Positions 16,773 through 25,170 of a DNA stretch of 54,265 nucleotides are shown piece by piece (within the stretch, counting starts at the first letter, position 1; each line of letters opens with the position of its first letter). Below the pieces are notes generated by a model. It saw nothing but the letters and a program-made list of their open reading frames with translations, made no database searches and was not told the DNA's origin. Source of the stretch: UBA4466 sp963925035 (GTDB taxonomy: Bacteria; Bacteroidota; Bacteroidia; Flavobacteriales_D; Crocinitomicaceae); NCBI GenBank assembly GCA_963925035.1, contig CAWUSK010000027.1:1-54265 (forward strand), in the 5' to 3' direction. The position numbers were made by a program, and so were the translations under genes.

Positions 16773-17369
16773 TTAAGCGTCAAAGTCATCTTCGATTTCA
16801 CTTTCTACTTCTTCAGTATCATCGATTTCGTCGTCGTCAACATCAGATCCAGCAGCAGAGAAAACAGGTCCTTTTCCAGTCGATTCAAATTCTTCATTTT
16901 CCTCTTCAGTCATTTCTCTGCGACCAACTTCCTTCTCCATCTCTTCAGTGTAAGGGAAAATTTCAACAATAGGAGAAACCATAATCGATGGAATTTGAAA
17001 ATCGACCATCAACCCTTTTAAACTCTCTACTATTCTTTCGTAGGCTTGTTTCACTGAGCTTGCAGAAACTAAAAAGTTTTGTGCTACTTTTTTTCCTTTT
17101 TCTGAATCAGCATCAAAGTTTTCATACGTTACTTTACACTTGTACCATACATCTGCATCATCATAAGCGAAAATATCGTGTATTGTTGTTGGAGCTATCC
17201 CTGTGACATTAAATTCACCTCGGATAACACTTCCTAATTCCTCATAAATACGAGCTTCTGCATCTGTAAATGTCATTGCCGCCAATAAATACGGTTCTGA
17301 AACTCTTTTAAATGCGCCATTATCTAACTGCTTCGTATATTTTACTTTAACGGTAAACCAATTATTCAT
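16773..17369 (-). CDS. DUF4494 domain-containing protein
   Basis: A 198-residue cytoplasmic protein. Residues of about 1-150 match the Bacteroidota-specific DUF4494 pattern (NNWFTVKVKYTKQLDNGAFK, EPYLLAAMTFTDAEARIYEE, FNVTGIAPTTIHDIF). The last 45 residues are very acidic (DVDDDEIDDTEEVESEIEDD), a typical disordered tail. Function is unknown. First gene of the DUF4494-pdxH-M16 transcript, with a perfect -7 box 29 bases upstream. Confidence 0.85.
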   Translation of the reverse strand: MNNWFTVKVKYTKQLDNGAFKRVSEPYLLAAMTFTDAEARIYEELGSVIRGEFNVTGIAPTTIHDIFAYDDADVWYKCKVTYENFDADSEKGKKVAQNFLVSASSVKQAYERIVESLKGLMVDFQIPSIMVSPIVEIFPYTEEMEKEVGRREMTEEENEEFESTGKGPVFSAAGSDVDDDEIDDTEEVESEIEDDFDA

Positions 17370-17398
17370 TCTTCTTAATTATTATTAAATTGAAACAT

Positions 17399-17406
17399 CA
17401 AAGATA
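17399..17406 (-). promoter_or_regulatory. -7 promoter box of the DUF4494-pdxH-M16 transcript (TATCTTTG)
   Basis: A perfect TAnnTTTG match on the minus strand, 29 bases before the ATG at 17369. No -33 box was recognised. Confidence 0.55.
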
Positions 17407-17519
17407 AGGCTTTTTTTAGAGTCGGGATTAAAAGAGTCAAGATATTAAGACTTATTTCACTGCAACAAATTCAATTCATATCTACAATTAAACTTGGAAC
17501 TCTTTACGCTTGGAACTCA

Positions 17520-18599
17520 TTAAATTGTGTATAATTTCCCTTTGGATAAAACGATATACGAGCGATTGAATAGCTCAACAAGCACAGAACTTCCGTAAAT
17601 CGTGAATTCTGAATTCATTTGTGTAGTAATAGACTTTTGCTCTCCACCAACTAGAGCAGTAACACCACCCATCATGTCGCGGTATACAATCACATCATTT
17701 TTGATCATATAATTTTCTGGTTTGTAGCGTGCAACTTCGTATTTCGTTTCTTTGACGTAAGCGTACATGAAGTTATTTTCCATCCAAATCACAACGTCGT
17801 CCTTCACTTCCCAGTTTGATGCACCAAAATTTGAAATTTGCTTTTTTACACCATTTCCGTAGTACATTAAATCACCATTACGGCTTTCATAAATCACAAA
17901 ACCTCGGCCAACTTTATACTTCGTAACATGGAATTCTTCTACATCTAAAAATTTACCTTTTTCAAATATTGCAAAGGTTCCATTGATTGGATCATTAAAC
18001 GCAATCATGTCAGTTCCACCCTCAAATTTAAAACGGTTGTGCCATACGTCTAAATCATAGATTTGCCCACGCCAAAAGACCTTATTAAAGTTTCCATTGT
18101 CACGAAAAGCAACGATATTCTCACCAATAAAGTCAGGACTATCTACATCTCCTACACTTTTATACAATTCATAGATTTTCCCATTGTAATAAACATTCAC
18201 AGAGTTAAATCTTAAATCTTCGTAAACAATTATACTGTCCTTTACCCAATAATTACGGGCATTGTATGTCAATGTCGTTTTAAATCCATCATCCCACATA
18301 TTCAATGTTGGACCAATTTTCCATGTCATCAGGTGATCTGAAACCTCGTATTCCGTGGTCATATTTGCCATACGTTCTGGTTTTACTCCATCATATAGCA
18401 TTAAATCTCCACGTGAATTCATATAGGCAACTAAATCATCACCTGCCTTGAACTCGGTAATTGGTTGAAATTCGATTTGACGAAAAAATCCGTCTTGAAA
18501 ACTCCTGAAATAATTATTAAAATCAATCAATGGTATTACTTGTTGTGACCAGCAAGACGCAGAAACGAACAATAATAAAAAAGCACTTAAAATCTTCAT
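17520..18599 (-). CDS. Secreted protein of unknown function with repeated beta units
   Basis: A 359-residue protein from the ATG at 18599 (MKILSAFLLLFVSASCWSQQ, a signal peptide). The frame runs 14 codons further upstream, but that extension is not signal-like. The mature part is built of repeated short units with V-Y-Y-N-G-K-I-Y-E-L, VFWRGQIYDL, YYGNGVKKQI and similar strands, alternating with D-x-I-V-Y/A-F segments, suggestive of a beta-propeller or related repeat fold. The family was not recognised and no catalytic motif is visible. A perfect -7 box ends only 6 bases before the ATG, so the mRNA may be nearly leaderless. Confidence 0.75.
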   Translation of the reverse strand: MKILSAFLLLFVSASCWSQQVIPLIDFNNYFRSFQDGFFRQIEFQPITEFKAGDDLVAYMNSRGDLMLYDGVKPERMANMTTEYEVSDHLMTWKIGPTLNMWDDGFKTTLTYNARNYWVKDSIIVYEDLRFNSVNVYYNGKIYELYKSVGDVDSPDFIGENIVAFRDNGNFNKVFWRGQIYDLDVWHNRFKFEGGTDMIAFNDPINGTFAIFEKGKFLDVEEFHVTKYKVGRGFVIYESRNGDLMYYGNGVKKQISNFGASNWEVKDDVVIWMENNFMYAYVKETKYEVARYKPENYMIKNDVIVYRDMMGGVTALVGGEQKSITTQMNSEFTIYGSSVLVELFNRSYIVLSKGKLYTI

Positions 18600-18605
18600 A
18601 GTTTC

Positions 18606-18613
18606 CAAAGATA
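18606..18613 (-). promoter_or_regulatory. -7 promoter box very close to the start codon (TATCTTTG)
   Basis: A perfect TAnnTTTG match on the minus strand. Only 6 bases separate it from the ATG at 18599, so transcription would start at or almost at the start codon. Confidence 0.45.
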
Positions 18614-18746
18614 AACAAAATTCAAGCCATACAATCGTCATTAGAATAGAACCGCTCGTCCTCTATACAATCCATGCATCAACTAAACGTTAAAAGTTCC
18701 AGTATTATTTCTTTCTTTGTATATAACATAAACTATAAATTCAGCA

Positions 18747-20216
18747 ATGAAACATTTAATTTTCACAAGTATTCTTACTGGAATATCTCTTTCAAGCGTT
18801 TCACAGCGTGAGATTCAGTATATTGAGTACGATTTAGACAATGGCATTCACGTCATTCTACATGAAGAACATGCAACACCTATCGCTGTGGTATCGGTTC
18901 TTTATCACGTTGGTTCAAAAAATGAAAAAACAGACCGCACTGGTTTCGCTCACTTCTTTGAGCACTTGCTATTTGAGGGAACGGAAAACATCGAAAGAGC
19001 TGAATATTCTGAACTAGTTGAAAAAAATGGTGGTACATTGAATGCGAACACTTCACACGATAGAACGTTCTATTATGAATTGTTACCATCCAACCAACTT
19101 GAATTAGGAATTTGGTTAGAAAGCGAACGTATGTTACATGCGAAAGTAGATAATACTGGAATTGAAACACAACGCAGTGTAGTAAAGGAAGAAAAAAGAC
19201 AACGTATCGACAATCAGCCTTACGCAAGTTTTATTGGTGAAATGTTCAAGCGTATGTTCAAAGAACATCCTTACAACTGGCAACCAATTGGAAGCATGGA
19301 GCACCTTGACGCTGCTCAAGAAGAAGATTACGTAGGTTTTTATAGAACATACTATGTTCCTTCAAACGCTACAATTTCTATTGCAGGTGATATTAATATA
19401 GAACAAACTAAAAAATGGATTGCTAAATACTTTCAATCAATACCAAAAGGAGAAGCAATCAATTTATTCCGTGACATTGAAACATTAGAGGCAGACGCTT
19501 TTAATACTAAATATGGAGTAGCAAAAGCAGATTTTGATCCAGAGACAAAGGAAGCAAAAACGGCCGCTGCAAAAGCAGTATTCAAAAAGTACAGCAATAT
19601 TCCTGTTGATATTAAAAGAACTAAGAAAGCAACTGAACAATTATCAGGTGTAACGAAAGATGTTATTTACGATAACATTCAATTGCCAGGTTTATTTATG
19701 GCTTACCGTTTTCCAGAACAAACAAATGCTGACATGTATGCATTGAACATGATGAATGATGTGCTTTCTGGAGGAGCTTCTTCTCGTATCAACAAAAACT
19801 TAGTTGAACGTAAAGAAATGGCTCAATTTGCTTTTTCTTTCGCTTACGGTTTAGAAGATGCAGGAATGGGAATATTTGCTGCTATCGCTGCAAAAGATGT
19901 TTCATTGGATGCTATTCAAACTGAATTCGATGCTGAAATTGCACAAATTCAAAATGAATTAATTTCTCAAGAAGAGTTCGAGAAAATTAGAAACCAATAT
20001 GAAAATCAATTTATCTCGTCAAACTCTAGTGTTGCTGGTGTTGCTGAAAACTTAGCTGACAACCATGTTTACTATGGTGGAGCAAAAAACATCAATACTG
20101 AATTGCAAAAATATTTAGCTGTTACAAAAGAAGACATTCAACGTGTTGCTAAAAAGTATTTGACACAAGATGCTCGTATCATTTTACATTATTTACCAAA
20201 AGAAGAAGAAAAATAA
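18747..20216 (+). CDS. Exported M16 zinc peptidase, active subunit
   Basis: A 489-residue pitrilysin-family protease with a signal peptide (MKHLIFTSILTGISLSSVSQ) and an intact HxxEH motif (HFFEH, residues 69-73), with GTLNANTSHDRTFYYE following as in active subunits. An insertion-like lysine/alanine-rich segment lies around 250-290 between the two halves. The gene is followed 8 bases later by a second M16 protein lacking the motif. Such pairs are known in bacteria as periplasmic heteromers in which one partner supplies zinc and the other supplies the substrate-binding R/Y residues. A periplasmic peptidase role is expected; the substrate is unknown. Confidence 0.93.
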   Translation: MKHLIFTSILTGISLSSVSQREIQYIEYDLDNGIHVILHEEHATPIAVVSVLYHVGSKNEKTDRTGFAHFFEHLLFEGTENIERAEYSELVEKNGGTLNANTSHDRTFYYELLPSNQLELGIWLESERMLHAKVDNTGIETQRSVVKEEKRQRIDNQPYASFIGEMFKRMFKEHPYNWQPIGSMEHLDAAQEEDYVGFYRTYYVPSNATISIAGDINIEQTKKWIAKYFQSIPKGEAINLFRDIETLEADAFNTKYGVAKADFDPETKEAKTAAAKAVFKKYSNIPVDIKRTKKATEQLSGVTKDVIYDNIQLPGLFMAYRFPEQTNADMYALNMMNDVLSGGASSRINKNLVERKEMAQFAFSFAYGLEDAGMGIFAAIAAKDVSLDAIQTEFDAEIAQIQNELISQEEFEKIRNQYENQFISSNSSVAGVAENLADNHVYYGGAKNINTELQKYLAVTKEDIQRVAKKYLTQDARIILHYLPKEEEK

Positions 20217-20224
20217 TACAGACT

Positions 20225-22306
20225 ATGAAAACAATAATTTTAACATTCGCATTCGTAATACCATCTGTATTATTTGGTCAATTGGACCGTTCTGTTCGTC
20301 CAGAAGCTGGGCCAGCGCCTACAATTAACATTAAGGACTCAGAGGTATTTAAAACCGCTAACGGAATTACCGTTATTCTTTCAGAAAATCACAAGTTACC
20401 AAAAGTAACATTCAACTTAGTTGTTGGTTCTGCACCAAAAATGGATGGAGCTATGACTGGATTATCTGACATTGCTGGTTCATTGATTCAATCTGGAACA
20501 ATAAATAAAACAAAGGATGAAATTGACGGAGAAATCGATTACATCGGTGCTAGTCTAGGTGCTGATAATAACTCTGTTTATTTATCTTGTTTGACAAAGC
20601 ACATGGACAAAGGATTGTCAATCATGTCAGACATCACTATGAACGCCAACTTTCCGCAAAGTGAAGTAGACCGTATTTTAAAGCAAAATGAATCTGGTTT
20701 AATGTCAACAAAATCTGACGCAGGTTCAATGGCACAAAATGCTCAAGCTGTTTCTATTTTCAAAAACCATCCTTATGGAGAAGTAATGAATGAATCTACT
20801 TTAGCGAACATCAATCGTGATGCTATTGTTGATTATTACAAAACTACATTTACACCAAACGGAAGCTATTTGACAATTGTTGGTGACATCAATAAAGAAC
20901 AAGCAACTGCAATGGTAGAAAAATACTTTGGAAGTTGGACTGGAGGAAATCCAACAACTACAAAGTATCCTGTATCCCCATTAGCAAAAGGAAATAATGT
21001 TGTTTTTGTAAAGAAACCTGGTGCTGTGCAGTCTGTAATTAGCATTGCACATCCAATGTCAGTTGAACCTAGTAATCCTGATTACATCAAATTACAAGTT
21101 TTAAATGGATTGTTAGGTGGTGGAGTATTCTCTAACCGTTTAATGACGAACCTTCGTGAATCAAAAGCATATACTTACGGTTGTCGTTCAAGTATGGGCA
21201 TCAATGAATATGGCAGTTCTTTTTCAGCAGGTGGTAATTTCAGAAACGACGTTTCTGATAGTGCGATTACTGAAATATTGTATGAATTAAACCGTATTTC
21301 AAGTGAACTAGTTGAAGACGGAGAACTTGCAATTACTAAGTCTTCTATGGCTGGTGGATTTGCTCGTTCATTAGAAGACCCTTCTACAATCGCTCGTTTC
21401 GCATTGAACATAATCAAAAACAAATTACCGAGTGATTATTATCAAACGTATTTAAAAAAATTAGATGCTGTAACAAAACAAGACGTTTTAGATGTTGCTA
21501 AAAAATACTTAACTCCAACTAATTGCACCATTATTGTTGTAGGAAATGAAGAGATTTTAGGTCGCTTAAAGCAATTTGATACAGATGGTAACATTACAAC
21601 GTTAGATGCATTTGGACAAGAAGTAAAAGAAATACTTCCAGCTGACATATCTAAAGAAGAATTGATTTCTAAATACATTTCTGCGGTAACTTTAACAAGT
21701 TCTACAAAAGCCTTGGCTAAGAAAATGAAAAAGGTGAAATCACTTGAGGAAGTAATGGATTTAACAATGGATCAAGTGCCATTTCCTTTAAAATCAACTC
21801 GTGTTTGGATCAGTCCAAATTCTGAAGGTCAAAAAATGGAAGGTCAAGGAATGGTATTCCAAAAATCTTTCTTTGATGGTACAACTGGCGGAAGTTCTAG
21901 TATGCAAGGAGGTAAAACTGAATTATCTGCAGAAGAAATTGCTGCTAAAAATAAAACAGTTGGACTTTTTCCTGAAATGAATTATGCTACTTCTGGTATC
22001 ACGTATGAACTTCTTGGAATCGAAAAGAAAGATGGTAAAGATTGCTACGTTTTGAAAACGAACGATGGTAAAGCTGAGACGTATGATTATTTCGACAAAG
22101 GAACTTTCCACAAGGTAGCTAGTACCTCTATCGTTAAGGATGGAGAAGAAGTGAATGAAACTTCAATGACTTACAGTGACTTTAAAGAGCAAGATGGTTT
22201 AATCTTTCCATATACAATGAACATTTCTATGGGACCTGCGAACTTTGCAGTAACTGTTACATCAAGAACCGTAAATGCAAAAGTTGATTTGGGTACTTAT
22301 AAATAA
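20225..22306 (+). CDS. Exported M16-like protein, non-catalytic partner with C-terminal lipoprotein-sorting-like domain
   Basis: A 693-residue exported protein. A signal peptide is followed by two M16-fold halves (to about residue 440). At the zinc-motif position it reads GLSDIAGSLIQSGT, so HxxEH is absent and the subunit should be inactive. The second half keeps the RESKAYTYG segment typical of the partner that binds substrate. After a linker (about 440-520) there is an extra beta domain (about 520-693; GITYELLGIEKKDGKDCYVL, FKEQDGLIFPYTMNISMG) resembling LolA/LolB-type outer-membrane lipoprotein-sorting domains. Co-transcription with the active M16 gene is implied by the 8-base gap. A terminator follows. 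Confidence 0.9.
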   Translation: MKTIILTFAFVIPSVLFGQLDRSVRPEAGPAPTINIKDSEVFKTANGITVILSENHKLPKVTFNLVVGSAPKMDGAMTGLSDIAGSLIQSGTINKTKDEIDGEIDYIGASLGADNNSVYLSCLTKHMDKGLSIMSDITMNANFPQSEVDRILKQNESGLMSTKSDAGSMAQNAQAVSIFKNHPYGEVMNESTLANINRDAIVDYYKTTFTPNGSYLTIVGDINKEQATAMVEKYFGSWTGGNPTTTKYPVSPLAKGNNVVFVKKPGAVQSVISIAHPMSVEPSNPDYIKLQVLNGLLGGGVFSNRLMTNLRESKAYTYGCRSSMGINEYGSSFSAGGNFRNDVSDSAITEILYELNRISSELVEDGELAITKSSMAGGFARSLEDPSTIARFALNIIKNKLPSDYYQTYLKKLDAVTKQDVLDVAKKYLTPTNCTIIVVGNEEILGRLKQFDTDGNITTLDAFGQEVKEILPADISKEELISKYISAVTLTSSTKALAKKMKKVKSLEEVMDLTMDQVPFPLKSTRVWISPNSEGQKMEGQGMVFQKSFFDGTTGGSSSMQGGKTELSAEEIAAKNKTVGLFPEMNYATSGITYELLGIEKKDGKDCYVLKTNDGKAETYDYFDKGTFHKVASTSIVKDGEEVNETSMTYSDFKEQDGLIFPYTMNISMGPANFAVTVTSRTVNAKVDLGTYK

Positions 22307-22329
22307 TGCAACAATTTAATTTTATCTTT

Positions 22330-22362
22330 AGCCCTTCTTCATTATGGAGAAGGGCTTTTTTT
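22330..22362 (+). terminator. Terminator after the M16 pair
   Basis: A perfect AGCCCTTCT/GGAGAAGGGCT-type stem followed by T7, about 25 bases after the M16 stop. It also shows that the upstream-extended start (22306) of the next gene is false. Confidence 0.9.
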
Positions 22363-22806
22363 ATGCAACTAAAAACTAACATACATAAATCCTACAGTTT
22401 AGCTCTACTGCTAATTATGTTTGCCATTGCTATTCCCCTAAGTGGCGTTGCGCAGGAACAGACCAAAGAAGTTTTGTATGAATATGATATGAAGTACAAC
22501 GGTAGTAGTACAAAACCGAATATACAATACCAATATATCCTTGACTATCTCATTGAATTAATGCACAAAAATCCAACGTGGAAACTACATATTCGCGGAC
22601 ATGTATGCTGTGGACCTGATCAAAAAATCAGCGAAAAAAGAGCTAAAAATGTTTACAAATTCTTATTGAAAAAAAAAATCGATGCTTCACGGCTTTCTTA
22701 CGAGGGATACAGTGATACAAAACCAATCGTTTTTCCTGAAAAAACAGACGAAGATGCGCATACAAATCGTCGGGTTGATTTTATGATTACCAAACCTATT
22801 AATTAG
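22363..22806 (+). CDS. Small exported OmpA-family peptidoglycan-binding protein
   Basis: A 147-residue protein from the ATG at 22363, chosen because the frame extending to 22306 runs through a terminator hairpin and because the signal peptide (LALLLIMFAIAIPLSGVAQ) then lies correctly near the N-terminus. The mature part is an OmpA C-terminal-like domain: LIELMHKNPTWKLHIRGHVC, SEKRAKNVYKFLLKKKID, RLSYEGYSDTKP and TNRRVDFMI, including the conserved Arg of the NRRV motif that contacts diaminopimelate. No beta-barrel is attached. It probably binds cell wall in the periplasm. Confidence 0.85.
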   Translation: MQLKTNIHKSYSLALLLIMFAIAIPLSGVAQEQTKEVLYEYDMKYNGSSTKPNIQYQYILDYLIELMHKNPTWKLHIRGHVCCGPDQKISEKRAKNVYKFLLKKKIDASRLSYEGYSDTKPIVFPEKTDEDAHTNRRVDFMITKPIN

Positions 22807-22868
22807 CTCCTACACGCAACTTTAAAGATCTTACGCTTTTGTGAAGTGGGATTGAAACGTCCTTTACA

Positions 22869-23432
22869 TTAATCAATATAAACAAGTACAAAGTCTTCTT
22901 GCAATAAGTACACACATTTCACGTGCTCATCTCCTACTTCAACCAATAAGCTATCACTATCGATTGAAAGCACGGTCATTGCTTCTTTGTAAAATTCAAG
23001 GTTTCCTTTCTTGTATTTATACACCGCTTCTTTCGCTGCCCAAATAATATTCAAATTGAGTGAATTAATTTCGAGTGCCTTCTCTTCTTTTTCATTCACG
23101 AAATAGCGCATACCTTTCTCAATATCCGATTTCAGCACTTGAATATCTACTCCTACTCTATCCTTTTCAGATAATTGAAGTGCAAACCAATTGTTCGAAT
23201 GAGAGATTGAGATGAATGGTAATGCAGCATCTTCAAAAAAAGGTGCGCCGTTCTTGTCTCGGGATATTACTAAATCAATGCGGTCTAGAAGCTCACAACA
23301 GCAATTTAAGATGATATCACGCTGCGATTGAACCTTATCCTTTCCCTTTCTATCCTTAATGGATGAATCGTCAATGATAATTACCTCACCGGTTACTTCT
23401 ATATTCGCTATTCTAAATTTGATTTCTCCCAT
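22869..23432 (-). CDS. 4'-phosphopantetheinyl transferase (Sfp type)
   Basis: A 187-residue enzyme that transfers phosphopantetheine from CoA to a serine of carrier proteins. Family landmarks are ISISHS (residues 74-79), the metal-binding GVDIQ (94-98) and WAAKEAVYKYKKG (131-143) with the Lys-Glu pair. It lies at the edge of the pigment locus, divergent from the C45 acyltransferase, and is the natural candidate to activate the two ACPs at 39.5 kb and 43.1 kb. It may equally serve fatty-acid synthase ACP if it is the only such gene in the genome. Confidence 0.92.
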   Translation of the reverse strand: MGEIKFRIANIEVTGEVIIIDDSSIKDRKGKDKVQSQRDIILNCCCELLDRIDLVISRDKNGAPFFEDAALPFISISHSNNWFALQLSEKDRVGVDIQVLKSDIEKGMRYFVNEKEEKALEINSLNLNIIWAAKEAVYKYKKGNLEFYKEAMTVLSIDSDSLLVEVGDEHVKCVYLLQEDFVLVYID

Positions 23433-23473
23433 TTCAGTTATATAAAATTAGCAAACTCCTTAGAATAATGTCT

Positions 23474-23481
23474 TATCTTTG
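23474..23481 (+). promoter_or_regulatory. -7 promoter box of the C45 acyltransferase-ligase transcript (TATCTTTG)
   Basis: A perfect TAnnTTTG match in the 76-base divergent gap, 27 bases before the GTG start at 23509. No clear -33 box. Confidence 0.55.
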
Positions 23482-23508
23482 AATCTACATTCCTAAAAAT
23501 GAATTTAC

Positions 23509-25170
23509 GTGGTTTTAAAATGGATTAAATTATTGCTCAAAGCTGTTCTAGGGATCTTCGAATTATTCGTTGGTTTTATATTCGTTTTAATCATCTACAT
23601 CATCTTATCTTCGCGTATTAGTCCGCCAGATGTGCCAACTATAAATCTAGCAAAACGAGTTCAGGTAGGAAAAGATCATTATACGCTTGGTGAAAACTGG
23701 CTAAAGAAAAACGATCACGGGATTTGGGAAATGTACATCGAAGGAGACCCATACGAGCGAGGATTAATTTATGGTGAACTGGCGAAGGAATTGGTTCAAA
23801 AGCAAGAACGCGTTTTTGTGGAGCAAATCAATCAATTTGTACCGAGTGATGTGTGGCAGCAATTTTTACGCTTAATGCTCGACTTCTTCAACAAAGATCT
23901 TCCGGATAACATTCCTTTGGAAAATCAAAAAGAAATCTACGGTATTTCAAAAGCCTTTTCAGACGATTACGATTACATTTCATCTAAGTACGGACGGATA
24001 TTAAATTACCACGCTGCACATGACATTGGTCACGCCCTAAACGATTACAGCATGGTTGGCTGTACCTCTTTTGCATTGAAAGATACTAAAACTGAAGATG
24101 GACAATTACTGATCGGAAGAAACTTTGATTTTTATGTGGGAGATGCATTCGCCGAAGAGAAAATCGTTTTATTCATCAAACCGTCAAAAGGACATGCTTT
24201 TATTTCTTATTCATGGGCTGGTTTTACAGGTGTTGCATCTGGATTGAATGAAAAAGGATTAAGTGTTACTATCAATGCTTCTAAGTCGGACTTACCTACC
24301 TCTTCAAAAACACCGATTGCACTTCTAGTGAGAGAAATTCTACAATATGCTTCTACCATTGATGAAGCAATTGCAATTGCGCGCAGTAAAAGCACTTTTG
24401 TTTCGGAAACAATAATGGTCAGTTCTAAAAAAGACGGTCGTGCTGTTTTAATAGAAAAATCTCCAAATAAATTAGGTATTTTAGACACGAACGAGGATGT
24501 TATTGTTTGCGCGAATCACTACCAATCAGACGCATTCATTCATGATCAAATCAATGTGGACAACATCAAAGAAAGTGATTCACGCCATAGATTCAGCAGA
24601 ATGAATCAATTGCTACAATACAATCACCGATATACGGTTGAAGATGCTGTTAAAATTCTACGCGATCAAAAAGATTTGAACGGTTTAGATTTAGGAATGG
24701 GAAATCCACGAGCCATTAACCAGTTGATTGCACACCACAGCGTTATTATTCAACCGGCATTAACACGATTCTATGTTTCAACCAATGATTATCAATTGGG
24801 AGAATTTATTGGGTATGATTTAACAAAAGTATTTAAAACAAAAATGACGGCCGATACATTGCGTATCGCTGCAGATCCATTTTTGACTTCTAAGGATTAT
24901 AGCGATTTCAAGCATTTCAAAAAAATCAAACAAAAAATAACGAATTATCGCATGTTTGATTCACCATTGAATTTATCGAGTCCGGACATTCAAAAATTCA
25001 TTGCTTCTAATCATGAATACTACGGAACGTATGATTTTCTAGGCGATTATTTCGTGAAAAAAGGAAACAATTCAAAAGCACTTGAATATTATAAAAAATC
25101 ATTGACCAAAAAAGTGGTTTCCGACGCTACTATCAAAGAAATTAAGTGGAAAATAAAAGATATTAAATAA
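23509..25170 (+). CDS. Membrane-anchored C45-type autoproteolytic acyltransferase/hydrolase
   Basis: A 553-residue protein. An N-terminal helix (about residues 5-33) anchors it, then comes the peptidase-C45/acyl-CoA:6-APA-acyltransferase-like NTN hydrolase domain: EMYIEGDPYERGLIYGELA (about 74-92), the processing site VG|CTSF with Cys185 as presumptive nucleophile after self-cleavage, GRNFDFY, and GLNEKGLSVTINAS. A single TPR-like helix pair lies near the end (NSKALEYYKKSL). The start is GTG; an in-frame TGA nine bases upstream rules out a longer form. It overlaps the ligase gene by one base (TAATG). In pigment loci such enzymes could form an ester or amide between the polyene acid and another moiety; that is inference. 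Confidence 0.8.
   Translation: MVLKWIKLLLKAVLGIFELFVGFIFVLIIYIILSSRISPPDVPTINLAKRVQVGKDHYTLGENWLKKNDHGIWEMYIEGDPYERGLIYGELAKELVQKQERVFVEQINQFVPSDVWQQFLRLMLDFFNKDLPDNIPLENQKEIYGISKAFSDDYDYISSKYGRILNYHAAHDIGHALNDYSMVGCTSFALKDTKTEDGQLLIGRNFDFYVGDAFAEEKIVLFIKPSKGHAFISYSWAGFTGVASGLNEKGLSVTINASKSDLPTSSKTPIALLVREILQYASTIDEAIAIARSKSTFVSETIMVSSKKDGRAVLIEKSPNKLGILDTNEDVIVCANHYQSDAFIHDQINVDNIKESDSRHRFSRMNQLLQYNHRYTVEDAVKILRDQKDLNGLDLGMGNPRAINQLIAHHSVIIQPALTRFYVSTNDYQLGEFIGYDLTKVFKTKMTADTLRIAADPFLTSKDYSDFKHFKKIKQKITNYRMFDSPLNLSSPDIQKFIASNHEYYGTYDFLGDYFVKKGNNSKALEYYKKSLTKKVVSDATIKEIKWKIKDIK

Noticed and set aside
17493..17518. Direct repeat CTTGGAACTC (17493-17502 and 17509-17518)
   Set aside because: Only two short copies, no symmetry, not placed at a promoter; no function could be supported.
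22306..22362. Upstream start of the OmpA-domain gene
   Set aside because: The extension runs through a terminator hairpin and puts the signal peptide too far inside.
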